From NCBI GenBank assembly GCA_964396505.1, contig CAYNFJ010000007.1, positions 1 through 34,780 of the forward strand: 34,780 bases of DNA, read 5' to 3'. The notes beneath the pieces are model-generated. The model searched no databases. It was not told the origin of the DNA and saw nothing but the letters and a program-made list of their open reading frames with translations. Each line of letters starts with the position of its first letter. The first letter of the stretch is position 1. Of this stretch, positions 8,676-16,604 are shown one piece after another. A program made the translations under genes and the position numbers. This DNA is from DQTL01 sp964396505. Lineage in GTDB: Bacteria; Bacteroidota; Bacteroidia; Flavobacteriales; Flavobacteriaceae.

Positions 8676-9776
8676 TTATTTCTTTTCGCGTATCAAGTAA
8701 ATATATACCGGATAGTGGTCGCTATAACCACCGGTAAATTGTCCGTTTCCCCAACTTCTAAACGGATAACCTTTGTATCTACCTTTGGTGTTGGTTAAAT
8801 AGTGTGGGTTAAACACATTGGCTTTATAAAATTCCCATTTTGTATAATCTTTATTTTTTGCTAATAAAGGTGAAGTCATAAAAATCTGATCAAACAGGTT
8901 GATATTATCTCGATAGCCCAAGGTACTGTAACCGCGTCTGAACAAATCTTCCATCGGATTGTAAATACCGCCTTTTTTTACTTCTTTTTTGACACCGGTT
9001 GCCTTTAAAACTACTTTCATACTGGCATTTGTAGGGTCATCATTTAAGTCACCCATCCCGATGATTTTGGGATTATCATATACCTTTTGTAAAGAATCGA
9101 TGATTTTTTTATTGTAACGGGCGGCTGCCATTCGCAAAGGACGGCTTCTAGCCTCACCACCCCTACGCGAGGGCCAGTGATTGACGATAAAATGAATCAT
9201 TTCACCATCTAGTATTCCGGAGACCAAAAGCTGATCTCGGGTATAAACGCGTTTGCCGTTATTGAATATTTTTACTTCAAATGATTTGCTGGCGGTCGGT
9301 TTAAAATAGCGACTTTGATATAATAATGCCACATCAATTCCCCGTTTGTCATGTGAATTGTAATGGATAATACTGTAATGTTTATCCTTTAGATTTTTGG
9401 AGTTGATCAAATCGGTTAATACACTTTTATTTTCAATTTCCACAACCCCTATCACTGCCGGACTGGTATGGGTTTCTTTACTGCCAATATCGGCAATAAC
9501 CTTAGCCATATTATTTATTTTTTTCCAATAAGCTTCGCTTCTATTTCCTTTCATTTCCATAATGGGACTGCGTTCATCCCAAAGGTCCGGATCATCAATC
9601 GTGTCAAACAGATTTTCCAAATTGTAAAAAGCAATGGTTCTTATATTGAACTCATTCTTAGCAAAACCGGTTTTGGTTTCGTGAGATTTTTCGGTAGTTG
9701 TGGTACTACCACAAGAGAGCATTATAAATCCGAGAAAAAAACTAAAAACCGTGATTACTTTTAAAGTACGATACAT
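8676..9776 (-). CDS. Endonuclease/exonuclease/phosphatase-family lipoprotein
   Basis: A 366-residue lipoprotein. The hydrophobic signal ends in the lipobox LSCG (Cys near residue 22), so it is probably anchored in the envelope. The mature part is an EEP (DNase I-like) fold. AFYNLENLFD opens the fold, IGVVEIEN carries the metal-binding Glu, VNHWPSRRGG and GMGDLNDDP are the core catalytic motifs, and YSDHYPV is the terminal His-containing motif. All key positions are present. Substrates of this superfamily range from nucleic acids to phosphoesters. A surface nuclease scavenging extracellular DNA or nucleotides is plausible but not shown. It is a single gene between terminator 8621-8656 and truB. 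Confidence 0.88.
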   Translation of the reverse strand: MYRTLKVITVFSFFLGFIMLSCGSTTTTEKSHETKTGFAKNEFNIRTIAFYNLENLFDTIDDPDLWDERSPIMEMKGNRSEAYWKKINNMAKVIADIGSKETHTSPAVIGVVEIENKSVLTDLINSKNLKDKHYSIIHYNSHDKRGIDVALLYQSRYFKPTASKSFEVKIFNNGKRVYTRDQLLVSGILDGEMIHFIVNHWPSRRGGEARSRPLRMAAARYNKKIIDSLQKVYDNPKIIGMGDLNDDPTNASMKVVLKATGVKKEVKKGGIYNPMEDLFRRGYSTLGYRDNINLFDQIFMTSPLLAKNKDYTKWEFYKANVFNPHYLTNTKGRYKGYPFRSWGNGQFTGGYSDHYPVYIYLIREKK

Positions 9777-9832
9777 AATTATAATTATTTAAAAAGCGAA
9801 TTTACAAACAAAATTCATAATAAATGCCATTA

Positions 9833-10525
9833 TTACAAAGTATCTAGTTGTGTGACATATTTTAGTGGTTCTACGGCGTTATCAACTGAAAAATCGCCTA
9901 TTTTAGTACGTCTTAACTCCGATAGATGCGCTCCGGAATTCAAGGCTTTGCCAAAATCATGAGCCAGAGATCGTATATAAGTCCCTTTGCTGCATTGCAC
10001 GCTAAAATCTACTTCGGGAAGTGCTATTTTAGTTATTTCAAATGTATAAATATGGACTTTTCTGGTTTTGATTTCGACTGTTTCCCCCCTTCGGGCTGCT
10101 TCGTACAGGCGTTCACCATCTTTTTTAATCGCTGAAAAAAGAGGTGGTTTTTGATCTATTTCTCCTATAAATTGTTGTGCGGTTTGCCGAATTAACTTTT
10201 CCTCTAGATGTGCGGTAGAAAATTGTTGATCAATACCGGTTTCCAAATCATACGAAGGCGTGGTAGCACCCAAGGTAAAAGTGCCGGTATATACTTTGGG
10301 TAAACCTTGGTATTGGTTTATTTTTTTAGTTAATTTTCCGGTACAAATAATCAGTAAACCACTTGCCAAAGGGTCTAAGGTTCCGGCATGTCCTACTTTT
10401 ATTTTTTTGATTTTAAATCGGGATCGAATGGCCCATCTCAATTTATTGACCACCTGAAATGAAGTCCAACCCAAGGGTTTGTCAATCAGGAGTACTTGTC
10501 CATTCTGAAAGGCTTCTTTGGTCAT
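9833..10525 (-). CDS. truB: tRNA pseudouridine(55) synthase
   Basis: Isomerises U55 in the T-loop of tRNAs. It is 230 residues, a short TruB lacking the long C-terminal PUA region of the E. coli enzyme, which is common in Bacteroidota. The motif GHAGTLDPLASG carries the catalytic aspartate D51. The N-terminal KPLGWTSF and the later KGTYIRSLAHDFG are family-typical RNA-binding segments. Its ATG overlaps the uppP stop by one base (TAATG), so it is translationally coupled as the last gene of the ftsX/DUF3098/uppP/truB group. Confidence 0.97.
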   Translation of the reverse strand: MTKEAFQNGQVLLIDKPLGWTSFQVVNKLRWAIRSRFKIKKIKVGHAGTLDPLASGLLIICTGKLTKKINQYQGLPKVYTGTFTLGATTPSYDLETGIDQQFSTAHLEEKLIRQTAQQFIGEIDQKPPLFSAIKKDGERLYEAARRGETVEIKTRKVHIYTFEITKIALPEVDFSVQCSKGTYIRSLAHDFGKALNSGAHLSELRRTKIGDFSVDNAVEPLKYVTQLDTL

Positions 10526-11322
10526 TAGGCAACAAATAATTGATATAAAATAGCTCCGCTACCTATAATGAGGCAATATAGGGCAAAATAACTGAGTTTA
10601 CTGCGTTTTACAATGGCAATCATCCAAGTACAAGCCAATAATCCGGATATAAAAGCTGCCAAAAAACCGACGCTGTAAGCAGTCATCTGATGCGCTTCAA
10701 AATGGATTCCCCCATCTAGCAAATCTTTGGCTACTTTCCCCAATATCAATGGGACGACCATCAAAAAAGAAAAGCGCGCAGCACGTTCTCTATCTACTCC
10801 CAACAACACAGAAGTTGAAATGGTTGCACCCGAACGTGAAATTCCGGGAAGTACCGCAATGGCCTGAGCTATTCCGATAATAATGGCGTGCACAAAAGAT
10901 ACATTTTTATCGGTTTTTCGAGCTTTATCGGCCAATAACAAAAGAGCTGCAGTAACTAGTAACATCCAACCCACAAATAAGATTTTTCCATCAAAAAAAC
11001 TTTCCAACTCGTGTTCAAACATCAATCCTACAAATACCGCCGGAATCATAGAAATAATAATTTTTAGGGAAAATTTCATTTCATCGTTCCATCGAAATTG
11101 AAAAATTCCTCTGATAATTTCAATAATCTCTTTTCTAAAAACCACTAAAGTACTTAAGGCCGTGGCAAAATGGAGAATAACCGTAAAGGTCAAACTCTCT
11201 TTCGGTACAGAATTATCACCAAAAAGGGCTTTGACAATTTCCAAGTGACCACTGGAAGAAACCGGTAAAAACTCGGTCAATCCCTGAATAATACCTAGTA
11301 TAAGAGATTCTATAATACGCAT
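10525..11322 (-). CDS. uppP: Undecaprenyl-diphosphate phosphatase (BacA/UppP)
   Basis: Dephosphorylates undecaprenyl pyrophosphate to recycle the lipid carrier for peptidoglycan and other envelope polymers; loss or excess affects bacitracin sensitivity. It is 265 residues with about eight membrane helices. The two signature motifs are intact: GLTEFLPVSSSGHLEI near residue 15, with the catalytic Glu and Ser, and LPGISRSGATIS near residue 160, with the essential Arg. It lies 25 bases after DUF3098 and overlaps truB by one base. Confidence 0.97.
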   Translation of the reverse strand: MRIIESLILGIIQGLTEFLPVSSSGHLEIVKALFGDNSVPKESLTFTVILHFATALSTLVVFRKEIIEIIRGIFQFRWNDEMKFSLKIIISMIPAVFVGLMFEHELESFFDGKILFVGWMLLVTAALLLLADKARKTDKNVSFVHAIIIGIAQAIAVLPGISRSGATISTSVLLGVDRERAARFSFLMVVPLILGKVAKDLLDGGIHFEAHQMTAYSVGFLAAFISGLLACTWMIAIVKRSKLSYFALYCLIIGSGAILYQLFVA

Positions 11323-11347
11323 TGTTTCTAATTCTAAGATTTAATAT

Positions 11348-11611
11348 TTAGGAGTCTTTTGATTGATATAAGATAGCAAAGATTTCAATGGCAAAACCAA
11401 TCAATACCAGAGTCGGTGCTAAGCGAATACGACGGAAATTGTAAATATCCTTATTAAAAACTGCGGGATTATCACTACCTCCACCGGACATAAGCACAAA
11501 TCCAATGGCTATCACCAAAATACCCAATGCCATTAACTGATAATTACGTTTGCTGAATAAGAAATATTGTGTTGGTTTGGTTTGTTTTTTTTCGCGTTTG
11601 TTTTTTCCCAT
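11348..11611 (-). CDS. DUF3098 family small membrane protein
   Basis: An 87-residue protein with a basic cytoplasmic N-terminus (KNKREKKQTKPTQ) and two membrane helices (about 28-43 and 66-82). The linker carries RRIRLAPTLVLIGF, the segment that makes this DUF3098 family recognisable. The position between ftsX and uppP is, to my knowledge, conserved in Flavobacteriia and suggests a role in envelope growth. No biochemical function is known. A promoter-like -7 element lies just upstream at 11632-11639. Confidence 0.85.
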   Translation of the reverse strand: MGKNKREKKQTKPTQYFLFSKRNYQLMALGILVIAIGFVLMSGGGSDNPAVFNKDIYNFRRIRLAPTLVLIGFAIEIFAILYQSKDS

Positions 11612-11631
11612 TTTCGATGTGTTTTCAATTG

Positions 11632-11658
11632 CAAAACTACTTAACTACATTTTACAAA
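11632..11658 (-). promoter_or_regulatory. Possible promoter for DUF3098-uppP-truB
   Basis: On the minus strand TAGTTTTG (11639-11632) fits TAnnTTTG, with TTTG at 11658-11655. The spacing is only 15 bases, shorter than the good promoters in this window, so support is moderate. It would give a leader of about 14 bases. Confidence 0.35.
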
Positions 11659-11689
11659 AGTATATTTTGATGTTAATTCTAGTATAATT

Positions 11690-12568
11690 TTAATAATACA
11701 ACTCATCCGTACGAAGATTTAGAAAACGTCTGGTTGCAAAATAAGTACTGATCCAAGTAATCAGAATCCCCAGTACCAAGACAATACCATATACCATAGC
11801 CATTAATTGATAATCGTCCAAGATTTTGATTTCCGGTATTTGTTGTTCTATATAATAACTCATGGCAGTAAGGGCAACAATTGCTAATAACGCCCCGAAA
11901 ATGCCCAATTTTATACTCGTCCATATAAAGGGTCGTCTGATAAACCCTTTGGTAGCACCCACCATCTGCATAGTTTTGATTATAAACCTTTTGGAATAAA
12001 CCGATAAACGGATAGAACTGTTGATAAGTACAACCGCTATCAAGGTTAAAAGCACACTAAAAGCCAAGATCCAAATACTGATGCGGTGAATATTTTTATT
12101 TAATAATTCAATCAAAGGCTTGTCATAAGAAACTTCATAAACCAATGGGTTTTTAACCAAGGATTGTTCTATTTTTTTCAATTGATCTTGGGTGACAAAT
12201 TCTGATTTTAAATGTAAATTAAGCACATCTTTTAATGGATTGGTACCTAAAAATTCCAGAAAATCTTGTCCGATTTCTTTTTGCATCAATTCAGCTGCCT
12301 TTTCTTTGGAAATAAACTCCAATGTTTTAGTATATTCCTTGGTGCGTAATTCTTTTTGAAAATCAGCAATGGCATTGACATCTTTCGTGTCTTTTAGAAA
12401 AACATTCAAGGTAACCTGCTCTTTAAAATGCTGTGCTAAAGATTTGGTTTTTAATATAATTAAGCCTAACAATCCTAGTAAAAACAGCACCAATGCAATA
12501 CTAACTATCACAGATAGATAGGAAGAACGGAGTCGTTTTTTTTGGTATTTTTCGTAAGAATGTGACAT
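11690..12568 (-). CDS. ftsX: Cell division protein FtsX (ABC transporter permease)
   Basis: Membrane half of the FtsEX complex, which couples ATP hydrolysis by FtsE to activation of cell-wall hydrolases at the septum. It is 292 residues. Helix 1 is at about residues 17-44, followed by an extracytoplasmic domain (about 45-165) and then three helices in the FtsX-fold C-terminal half (about 166-190, 215-240, 258-282). KTMQMVGATKGFIRRPF is the conserved cytoplasmic coupling segment. No ftsE is adjacent. It begins the minus-strand group with DUF3098, uppP and truB, after a 78-base spacer. Confidence 0.92.
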   Translation of the reverse strand: MSHSYEKYQKKRLRSSYLSVIVSIALVLFLLGLLGLIILKTKSLAQHFKEQVTLNVFLKDTKDVNAIADFQKELRTKEYTKTLEFISKEKAAELMQKEIGQDFLEFLGTNPLKDVLNLHLKSEFVTQDQLKKIEQSLVKNPLVYEVSYDKPLIELLNKNIHRISIWILAFSVLLTLIAVVLINSSIRLSVYSKRFIIKTMQMVGATKGFIRRPFIWTSIKLGIFGALLAIVALTAMSYYIEQQIPEIKILDDYQLMAMVYGIVLVLGILITWISTYFATRRFLNLRTDELYY

Positions 12569-12722
12569 ATAACAATATTACGGAGTGCAAGATACTATAT
12601 TAAAAGGAGTTCTGAAAATTCATTTATACCTAAATTTTCTTTAAAGAGTCAGACAATAGTTTATTGACTTATTCCATATCCCAAATTTTATTCCGTACTT
12701 TGTATTTCTAAAAGGAATGTTT

Positions 12723-13115
12723 ATGGAAACGAACAGACAAAAAAAAATAGCCGGTATTATTCAACAAGATTTGGCAGAAATTATGCAAGAATCTATGCGA
12801 GAATCCTTTAGAGGAGTTATTATTTCGGTAACCAAAGTACGTGTAACTTCTGACCTAAGTGAAGCAAAAGCTTATGTTAGTGTATTTCCGTCTAAGGATA
12901 GAGATACCGTTATGGAGGAAATAAATGAACACAATCACTTGATTAGACATAAATTAGCGCAACGAACCCGGCATCAATTGAGACGTGTTCCGGAATTACA
13001 TTTTTTTGTAGATGATTCTTTGGATTATATAGATGAAATTGACAAGGCACTGAAAGGAAAACTGGATAATCCCATAGAACATCCGGAGATCTTACCCAAA
13101 CGAAAAAAAATATAA
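12723..13115 (+). CDS. rbfA: 30S ribosome-binding factor RbfA
   Basis: Binds the 30S subunit during late 16S rRNA maturation, especially in cold. From the ATG at 12723 the protein is 130 residues, starting METNRQKKIAG, the usual family start. An ATG six bases upstream (12717) would add two residues. The KH-like fold is clear: QKKIAGIIQQDLAEI, RVTSDLSEAKAYVSVFPS and the closing PELHFFVDDSLDY. It is divergent from ftsX and followed by a hairpin terminator. Confidence 0.95.
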   Translation: METNRQKKIAGIIQQDLAEIMQESMRESFRGVIISVTKVRVTSDLSEAKAYVSVFPSKDRDTVMEEINEHNHLIRHKLAQRTRHQLRRVPELHFFVDDSLDYIDEIDKALKGKLDNPIEHPEILPKRKKI

Positions 13116-13138
13116 AATACTTCTTTGTATCGTATAAA

Positions 13139-13167
13139 AAAACAGCCATTGCTATAATGACTGTTTT
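13139..13167 (+). terminator. Intrinsic terminator after rbfA
   Basis: Stem AAAACAG-C-CATT pairing with AATG-A-CTGTTTT (one C/A mismatch) around a five-base loop, 24 bases after the rbfA stop. The T-tract is short (four T), so it is weaker than the terminator at 8621. Confidence 0.6.
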
Positions 13168-13322
13168 AAATTAACATTAACCAAATCTAAATGTATTATT
13201 TCTAAACCTGAGTTTGATAGGTAGTACTCAAACCGGATTATACTATTTTTAACAAGACAAAAGTAACAACTTAAGAATAGCAATTATAACGATAGAAAAA
13301 TTATTAGTGTCGTTTGTTTTAT

Positions 13323-13330
13323 TATATTTG
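13323..13330 (+). promoter_or_regulatory. Probable -7 element for the AraC-type regulator
   Basis: TATATTTG fits TAnnTTTG about 70 bases before the ATG. No good TTTG is found 18-19 bases further upstream, which would be consistent with dependence on an activator, but that is inference. Confidence 0.4.
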
Positions 13331-13400
13331 CATCATCATTCACAATATAATTTAACTGGAAAACATAAAATATTTTACATATTTTAATAAACTGATATTA

Positions 13401-14000
13401 ATGGTTATGAATAAAAACAACGATAAAAGAATCTTTAAAAATAACGCGCAAGGAATAGAAATTGAATCCGGTTTCTTTTTGATGATTCATCATAATAATA
13501 CCGACAAAAAAACATTTATTACCAAAGAGATCGATTGTTCTTTTATCCAAATTCATTTTTGTTTGGATGAATCTGTCAAGCTGTTGTTCAATGAAGGAAG
13601 ATACGGTATTGATATTATGGCTAGCAAATCTTTATTGCTNNNNNNNNNNNNNNNNNNNNNNNNNNNNNNNNNNNNNNNNNNNNNNNNNNNNNNNNNNNNN
13701 NNNNNNNNNNNNNNNNNNNNNNNNNNNNNNNNNNNNNNNACACTTACTGAATTAGCCAAAGAAATTGAACTCCCCTTGGCTTATCTAAAAGATGGTTTTA
13801 AACAAATATACGGCGATACGGTTTTTAATTTTTTATGGGAATATAAAATGGAGTATGCCAGACGCATGTTAAATACCAAAAAATACAATGTTTCTGAAGT
13901 GAGCTACGAAGTGGGTTACAGTACACCCAGCCATTTTATTGCCGCTTTTAAAAAGAAATTCGGAATAACACCCAAAAAATATATGGGCAAGCTTTCATAG
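13401..14000 (+). CDS. AraC-family transcriptional regulator, interrupted by an assembly gap
   Basis: A DNA-binding regulator broken by 100 N (13640-13739). The part before the gap (79 residues) is an N-terminal sensor-type segment (NAQGIEIESGFFLMIHHN, EIDCSFIQIHFCLDE). The part after (87 residues) is a full second half of an AraC HTH: TLTELAKEIELPLAYLKDGFKQ is helix-turn-helix 1, and VSEVSYEVGYSTPSHFIAAFKKKFGITPKKY is helix-turn-helix 2 with its signature. Flavobacterial regulators of this kind are about 290-300 residues, so roughly 130 residues are missing and the true gap is longer than 100 bases. Starts at 13401 or 13407 (both ATG) are possible. It sits 99 bases upstream of sufS in the same direction, so control of iron-sulphur or iron functions is a reasonable guess. 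Confidence 0.85.
   Translation: MVMNKNNDKRIFKNNAQGIEIESGFFLMIHHNNTDKKTFITKEIDCSFIQIHFCLDESVKLLFNEGRYGIDIMASKSLLXXXXXXXXXXXXXXXXXXXXXXXXXXXXXXXXXXTLTELAKEIELPLAYLKDGFKQIYGDTVFNFLWEYKMEYARRMLNTKKYNVSEVSYEVGYSTPSHFIAAFKKKFGITPKKYMGKLS
13640..13739. other. Assembly gap (100 N)
   Basis: Exactly 100 N inside the AraC-family gene. The real length is unknown; the size of related regulators suggests several hundred bases. Confidence 0.99.
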
Positions 14001-14068
14001 CTAAAAAATACAGTGACAATTGAGGTGCATTTATCCAATTAGCAATAATACCAGCTCCATAAAATTAA

Positions 14069-14076
14069 TATCTTTG
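14069..14076 (+). promoter_or_regulatory. Probable -7 element for sufS
   Basis: TATCTTTG fits TAnnTTTG and ends 23 bases before the sufS ATG. No matching TTTG is seen 18-19 bases upstream. The same octamer is used in front of tyrS and upp in this window. Confidence 0.45.
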
Positions 14077-14099
14077 CACTACTACTAAACTAAAATCAA

Positions 14100-15314
14100 A
14101 TGTTAGATCCTATAAAGATAAGAAGCTTTTTTCCACTGTTACATCGTACGGTAAATGGCAAACCACTCATCTATTTTGATAATGCGGCTTCCGGACAAAA
14201 ACCTTGGGTTGTCATTAAAGCAATTGAAAAATATTATACAGAAACCAATGCCAACGTCCACCGAGGCGTACATCGCTTGAGTCAAGAAGCAACCCAAGCC
14301 TATGAAAATGCACGCGGTATCTTACAAAAACATTTGAACGCAAAACATGCACGTGAAATCATCTTTACCAGGGGAACCACTGAGAGTATCAATTTGGTAG
14401 CTCAGGGTTTTTCTCGATTGTTAAATCCCGGTGACGAAGTGATAATATCAGAACTGGAGCACCATTCCAATATCGTTCCTTGGCAGTGGGCATGCGAAAA
14501 TTCCGGTGCTACACTACACGTTATTCCTATCAATGATAAAGGAGAATTAGTCCTAGATGCTTATAAAGCGATGCTTTCCGATAAAACCAAAGTGGTAGCT
14601 GTCAGTCATATATCCAACACCTTGGGAACGATCAATCCCATCAAACAAATCATTGAATTAGCCCATCAACACGGAGCTGCTGTACTGATAGATGGGGCAC
14701 AAGCCAGTCCTCATACCACTATAGATGTACAAGATTTAGATTGTGATTTTTATTGTACTTCGGCACATAAAATGTACGGACCTACCGGCGTTGGAATCCT
14801 GTATGGCAAAGAAGATTTTTTACAAAAACTCCCCCCTTATCAAGGAGGTGGAGAAATGATAAAAGAAGTCACTTTTAACAAAACCACCTATGCAGATTTA
14901 CCCTTTAAATTTGAAGCGGGGACACCTAATATTGCCGGTGGTATCGCTTTTGGAACTGCCGTAGATTTTATAAATGAAATAGGCTTATCTCAAATAGCGG
15001 CTTACGAAAATGAGCTCTTACAATATGCAACAGCACAATTAAACAAGATTACCAATCTTACCATTATAGGACAAGCCACGCACAAAGCTGCTGTTATTTC
15101 TTTTGTAGTCAAGGGGATTCATCCTTTTGATATTGGGAGTATCTTGGATAAAATGGGGATAGCGGTACGTACGGGACACCATTGTACACAACCCCTTATG
15201 CAACGTTTTCAAATACCGGGAACCACCCGTGTTTCCTTTGCATTTTACAACACCATAGAGGAGATAGATTACTTTATAACAGCACTCCAAAAAACCATAT
15301 CAATGCTTTTATAA
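14100..15314 (+). CDS. sufS: Cysteine desulfurase, SufS type
   Basis: PLP enzyme that takes sulphur from cysteine, leaving alanine, and hands it as a persulphide to the SUF iron-sulphur assembly machinery. It is 404 residues, the normal group II length. The PLP-binding lysine is K224 in SAHKMYGP. The cofactor-stacking segment is SELEHHSNIVPWQ. DGAQASPH supplies the Asp and His contacts. The catalytic cysteine is C362 in RTGHHCTQP. NAANVHRG-like NANVHRGVHRLSQEAT is present near the N-terminus. No sufB, sufC, sufD or sufE is adjacent, which is unusual since these are commonly clustered in Bacteroidota. The neighbours are an AraC regulator upstream and a DUF4377 lipoprotein downstream. Confidence 0.95.
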   Translation: MLDPIKIRSFFPLLHRTVNGKPLIYFDNAASGQKPWVVIKAIEKYYTETNANVHRGVHRLSQEATQAYENARGILQKHLNAKHAREIIFTRGTTESINLVAQGFSRLLNPGDEVIISELEHHSNIVPWQWACENSGATLHVIPINDKGELVLDAYKAMLSDKTKVVAVSHISNTLGTINPIKQIIELAHQHGAAVLIDGAQASPHTTIDVQDLDCDFYCTSAHKMYGPTGVGILYGKEDFLQKLPPYQGGGEMIKEVTFNKTTYADLPFKFEAGTPNIAGGIAFGTAVDFINEIGLSQIAAYENELLQYATAQLNKITNLTIIGQATHKAAVISFVVKGIHPFDIGSILDKMGIAVRTGHHCTQPLMQRFQIPGTTRVSFAFYNTIEEIDYFITALQKTISMLL

Positions 15315-15417
15315 GAAACCTGCTCCTAAACACCACAACTCCGTTTTGAATAATTGTGTTTACTATTTGGCATCTTTTTTGTAATTTCACCATTAAATAA
15401 TCCAAATTTAGAAAATT

Positions 15418-16059
15418 ATGAAACGCATCGTATTCGTATTGGTTTTTGCAACATTTTTTACCTCTTGTGAAACAGAAAAAACAATTTATATAGCCGATCA
15501 CTTGGTGTCTTGTGATACAGACACCACCGTTCAATGTATGTTGGTAAAGGAAAACGAAACAGATGAATGGCAAAAAATTTCGGACTCTATAGCAGGATTT
15601 ACTTACGAGCCGGGGTATACATATCAATTAAAAATAAAGATAGAAAAATCCGGTAAATCCGATTTAAAATATACATTGCTCAAAGTGATATCTAAGACTG
15701 CCACCAAAAAAACACCCATTCAAATCCGGTACAGCGCCACTTCCAGAGGATTCGGAAGCAGTCTGACCTTAAAAGGTGATTTATTGACTTATAATCAAAT
15801 GCGACCTAAAGTAGAAAAATCAGAGAAACATCTGGATACCAATGCGTTGAACAGTATTCTTGATTTAGTCAATAAATTGGATGTCAGCTCTATAGAAAAA
15901 TTGACTCCACCCAGTACAGCTCATCAGTATGATGGTGCGCCGGGTGCTGTATTTATCTTACGTATAGGAGATAAGGAATATCGTACGCCTACTTTTGATT
16001 ATGGAAATCCTCCGGAAGCACTGAAAGAACTGATTGAAAAATTAGAAAAATTAAAATAA
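15418..16059 (+). CDS. DUF4377-containing lipoprotein
   Basis: A 213-residue lipoprotein with a signal peptide and lipobox FTSC (Cys at about residue 17). Residues about 20-85 fit DUF4377: YIADHLVSCD, then C-MLVKE, then W-KI-DSIAGFTYEPGYTYQLKIK. This domain often occurs with META/HslJ-like heat-stress lipoproteins in Bacteroidota. The remainder (about 95-213) is not recognised but contains the recurring pattern LNSILDLVNKLDV and DGAPGAVFILRIGDKEY. It lies 103 bases after sufS in the same direction and overlaps rnhA (opposite strand) by nine bases. The function is unknown. Confidence 0.72.
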   Translation: MKRIVFVLVFATFFTSCETEKTIYIADHLVSCDTDTTVQCMLVKENETDEWQKISDSIAGFTYEPGYTYQLKIKIEKSGKSDLKYTLLKVISKTATKKTPIQIRYSATSRGFGSSLTLKGDLLTYNQMRPKVEKSEKHLDTNALNSILDLVNKLDVSSIEKLTPPSTAHQYDGAPGAVFILRIGDKEYRTPTFDYGNPPEALKELIEKLEKLK

Positions 16060-16530
16060 GCTATTCTGTCCCGATTCAAAACCGGCATCAATTTTTAAAT
16101 CCTTTTTTTGCGAAGCAGCTACGGCCAATTGGTCACAACGTTCGTTCTGCGGATGATTGTTATGCCCCTTAATCCAAACAAATTTGGGTTTGAACCGATC
16201 GTATAATTTGATAAATCGCTTCCATAAATCAGGATTCTTTACATTGGAAAAACGCCGTCTTTTCCAAGCGCTGATCCAATCTTGATTCACGGCTTCTGTC
16301 ACATATTTGGAATCCGAAAACACCGTGATATCCAAACCTCCAAGCTTGAGCTGTTCCAAGGCAACTATCACGGCAAGTAGTTCCATCCGGTTATTGGTCG
16401 TGCGGAGAAAACCTTCTGAAAACTCTTTTTTATAAGGTTTTCCAACCCATTCCATAACAATCCCATAGCCTCCCGGACCCGGATTACCACTACAAGCGCC
16501 ATCGGTATATATGTGTACTTTTTCGTTCAA
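16051..16530 (-). CDS. rnhA: Ribonuclease HI
   Basis: Degrades the RNA strand of RNA-DNA hybrids, removing primers and R-loops. It is 159 residues. All four metal-binding carboxylates are present: D10 (YTDGACSGNPGPGGYG), E50 (NNRMELLAV), D73 (FSDSKYV) and D133 (NERCDQLAV). The basic handle RRRFSNVKNPDLW is also there. The start must be TTG at 16530-16528: it gives the family-typical N-terminus, and the upstream frame meets a stop within five codons with no ATG. Its 3' end overlaps the convergent DUF4377 gene by nine bases with no terminator. Confidence 0.95.
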   Translation of the reverse strand: MNEKVHIYTDGACSGNPGPGGYGIVMEWVGKPYKKEFSEGFLRTTNNRMELLAVIVALEQLKLGGLDITVFSDSKYVTEAVNQDWISAWKRRRFSNVKNPDLWKRFIKLYDRFKPKFVWIKGHNNHPQNERCDQLAVAASQKKDLKIDAGFESGQNSLF

Positions 16531-16604
16531 AAATTCCGCAAATTATGATTTGTTGCTTTATTATGGACGAATTTAATATAAATAATTAATTTCGCCCCAC
16601 ATAT

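Noticed and set aside
12639..12648. Perfect 10-base palindrome TCTTTAAAGA between ftsX and rbfA
   Set aside because: Short, AT-rich palindromes of this size arise often by chance in such DNA, and there is no second copy or clear relation to a promoter.
12664..12702. Promoter for rbfA using TTG at 12664 and TACTTTG at 12696
   Set aside because: Spacing is 29 bases, much longer than the 18-19 found at the good promoters here, and the -7 element is one base short.
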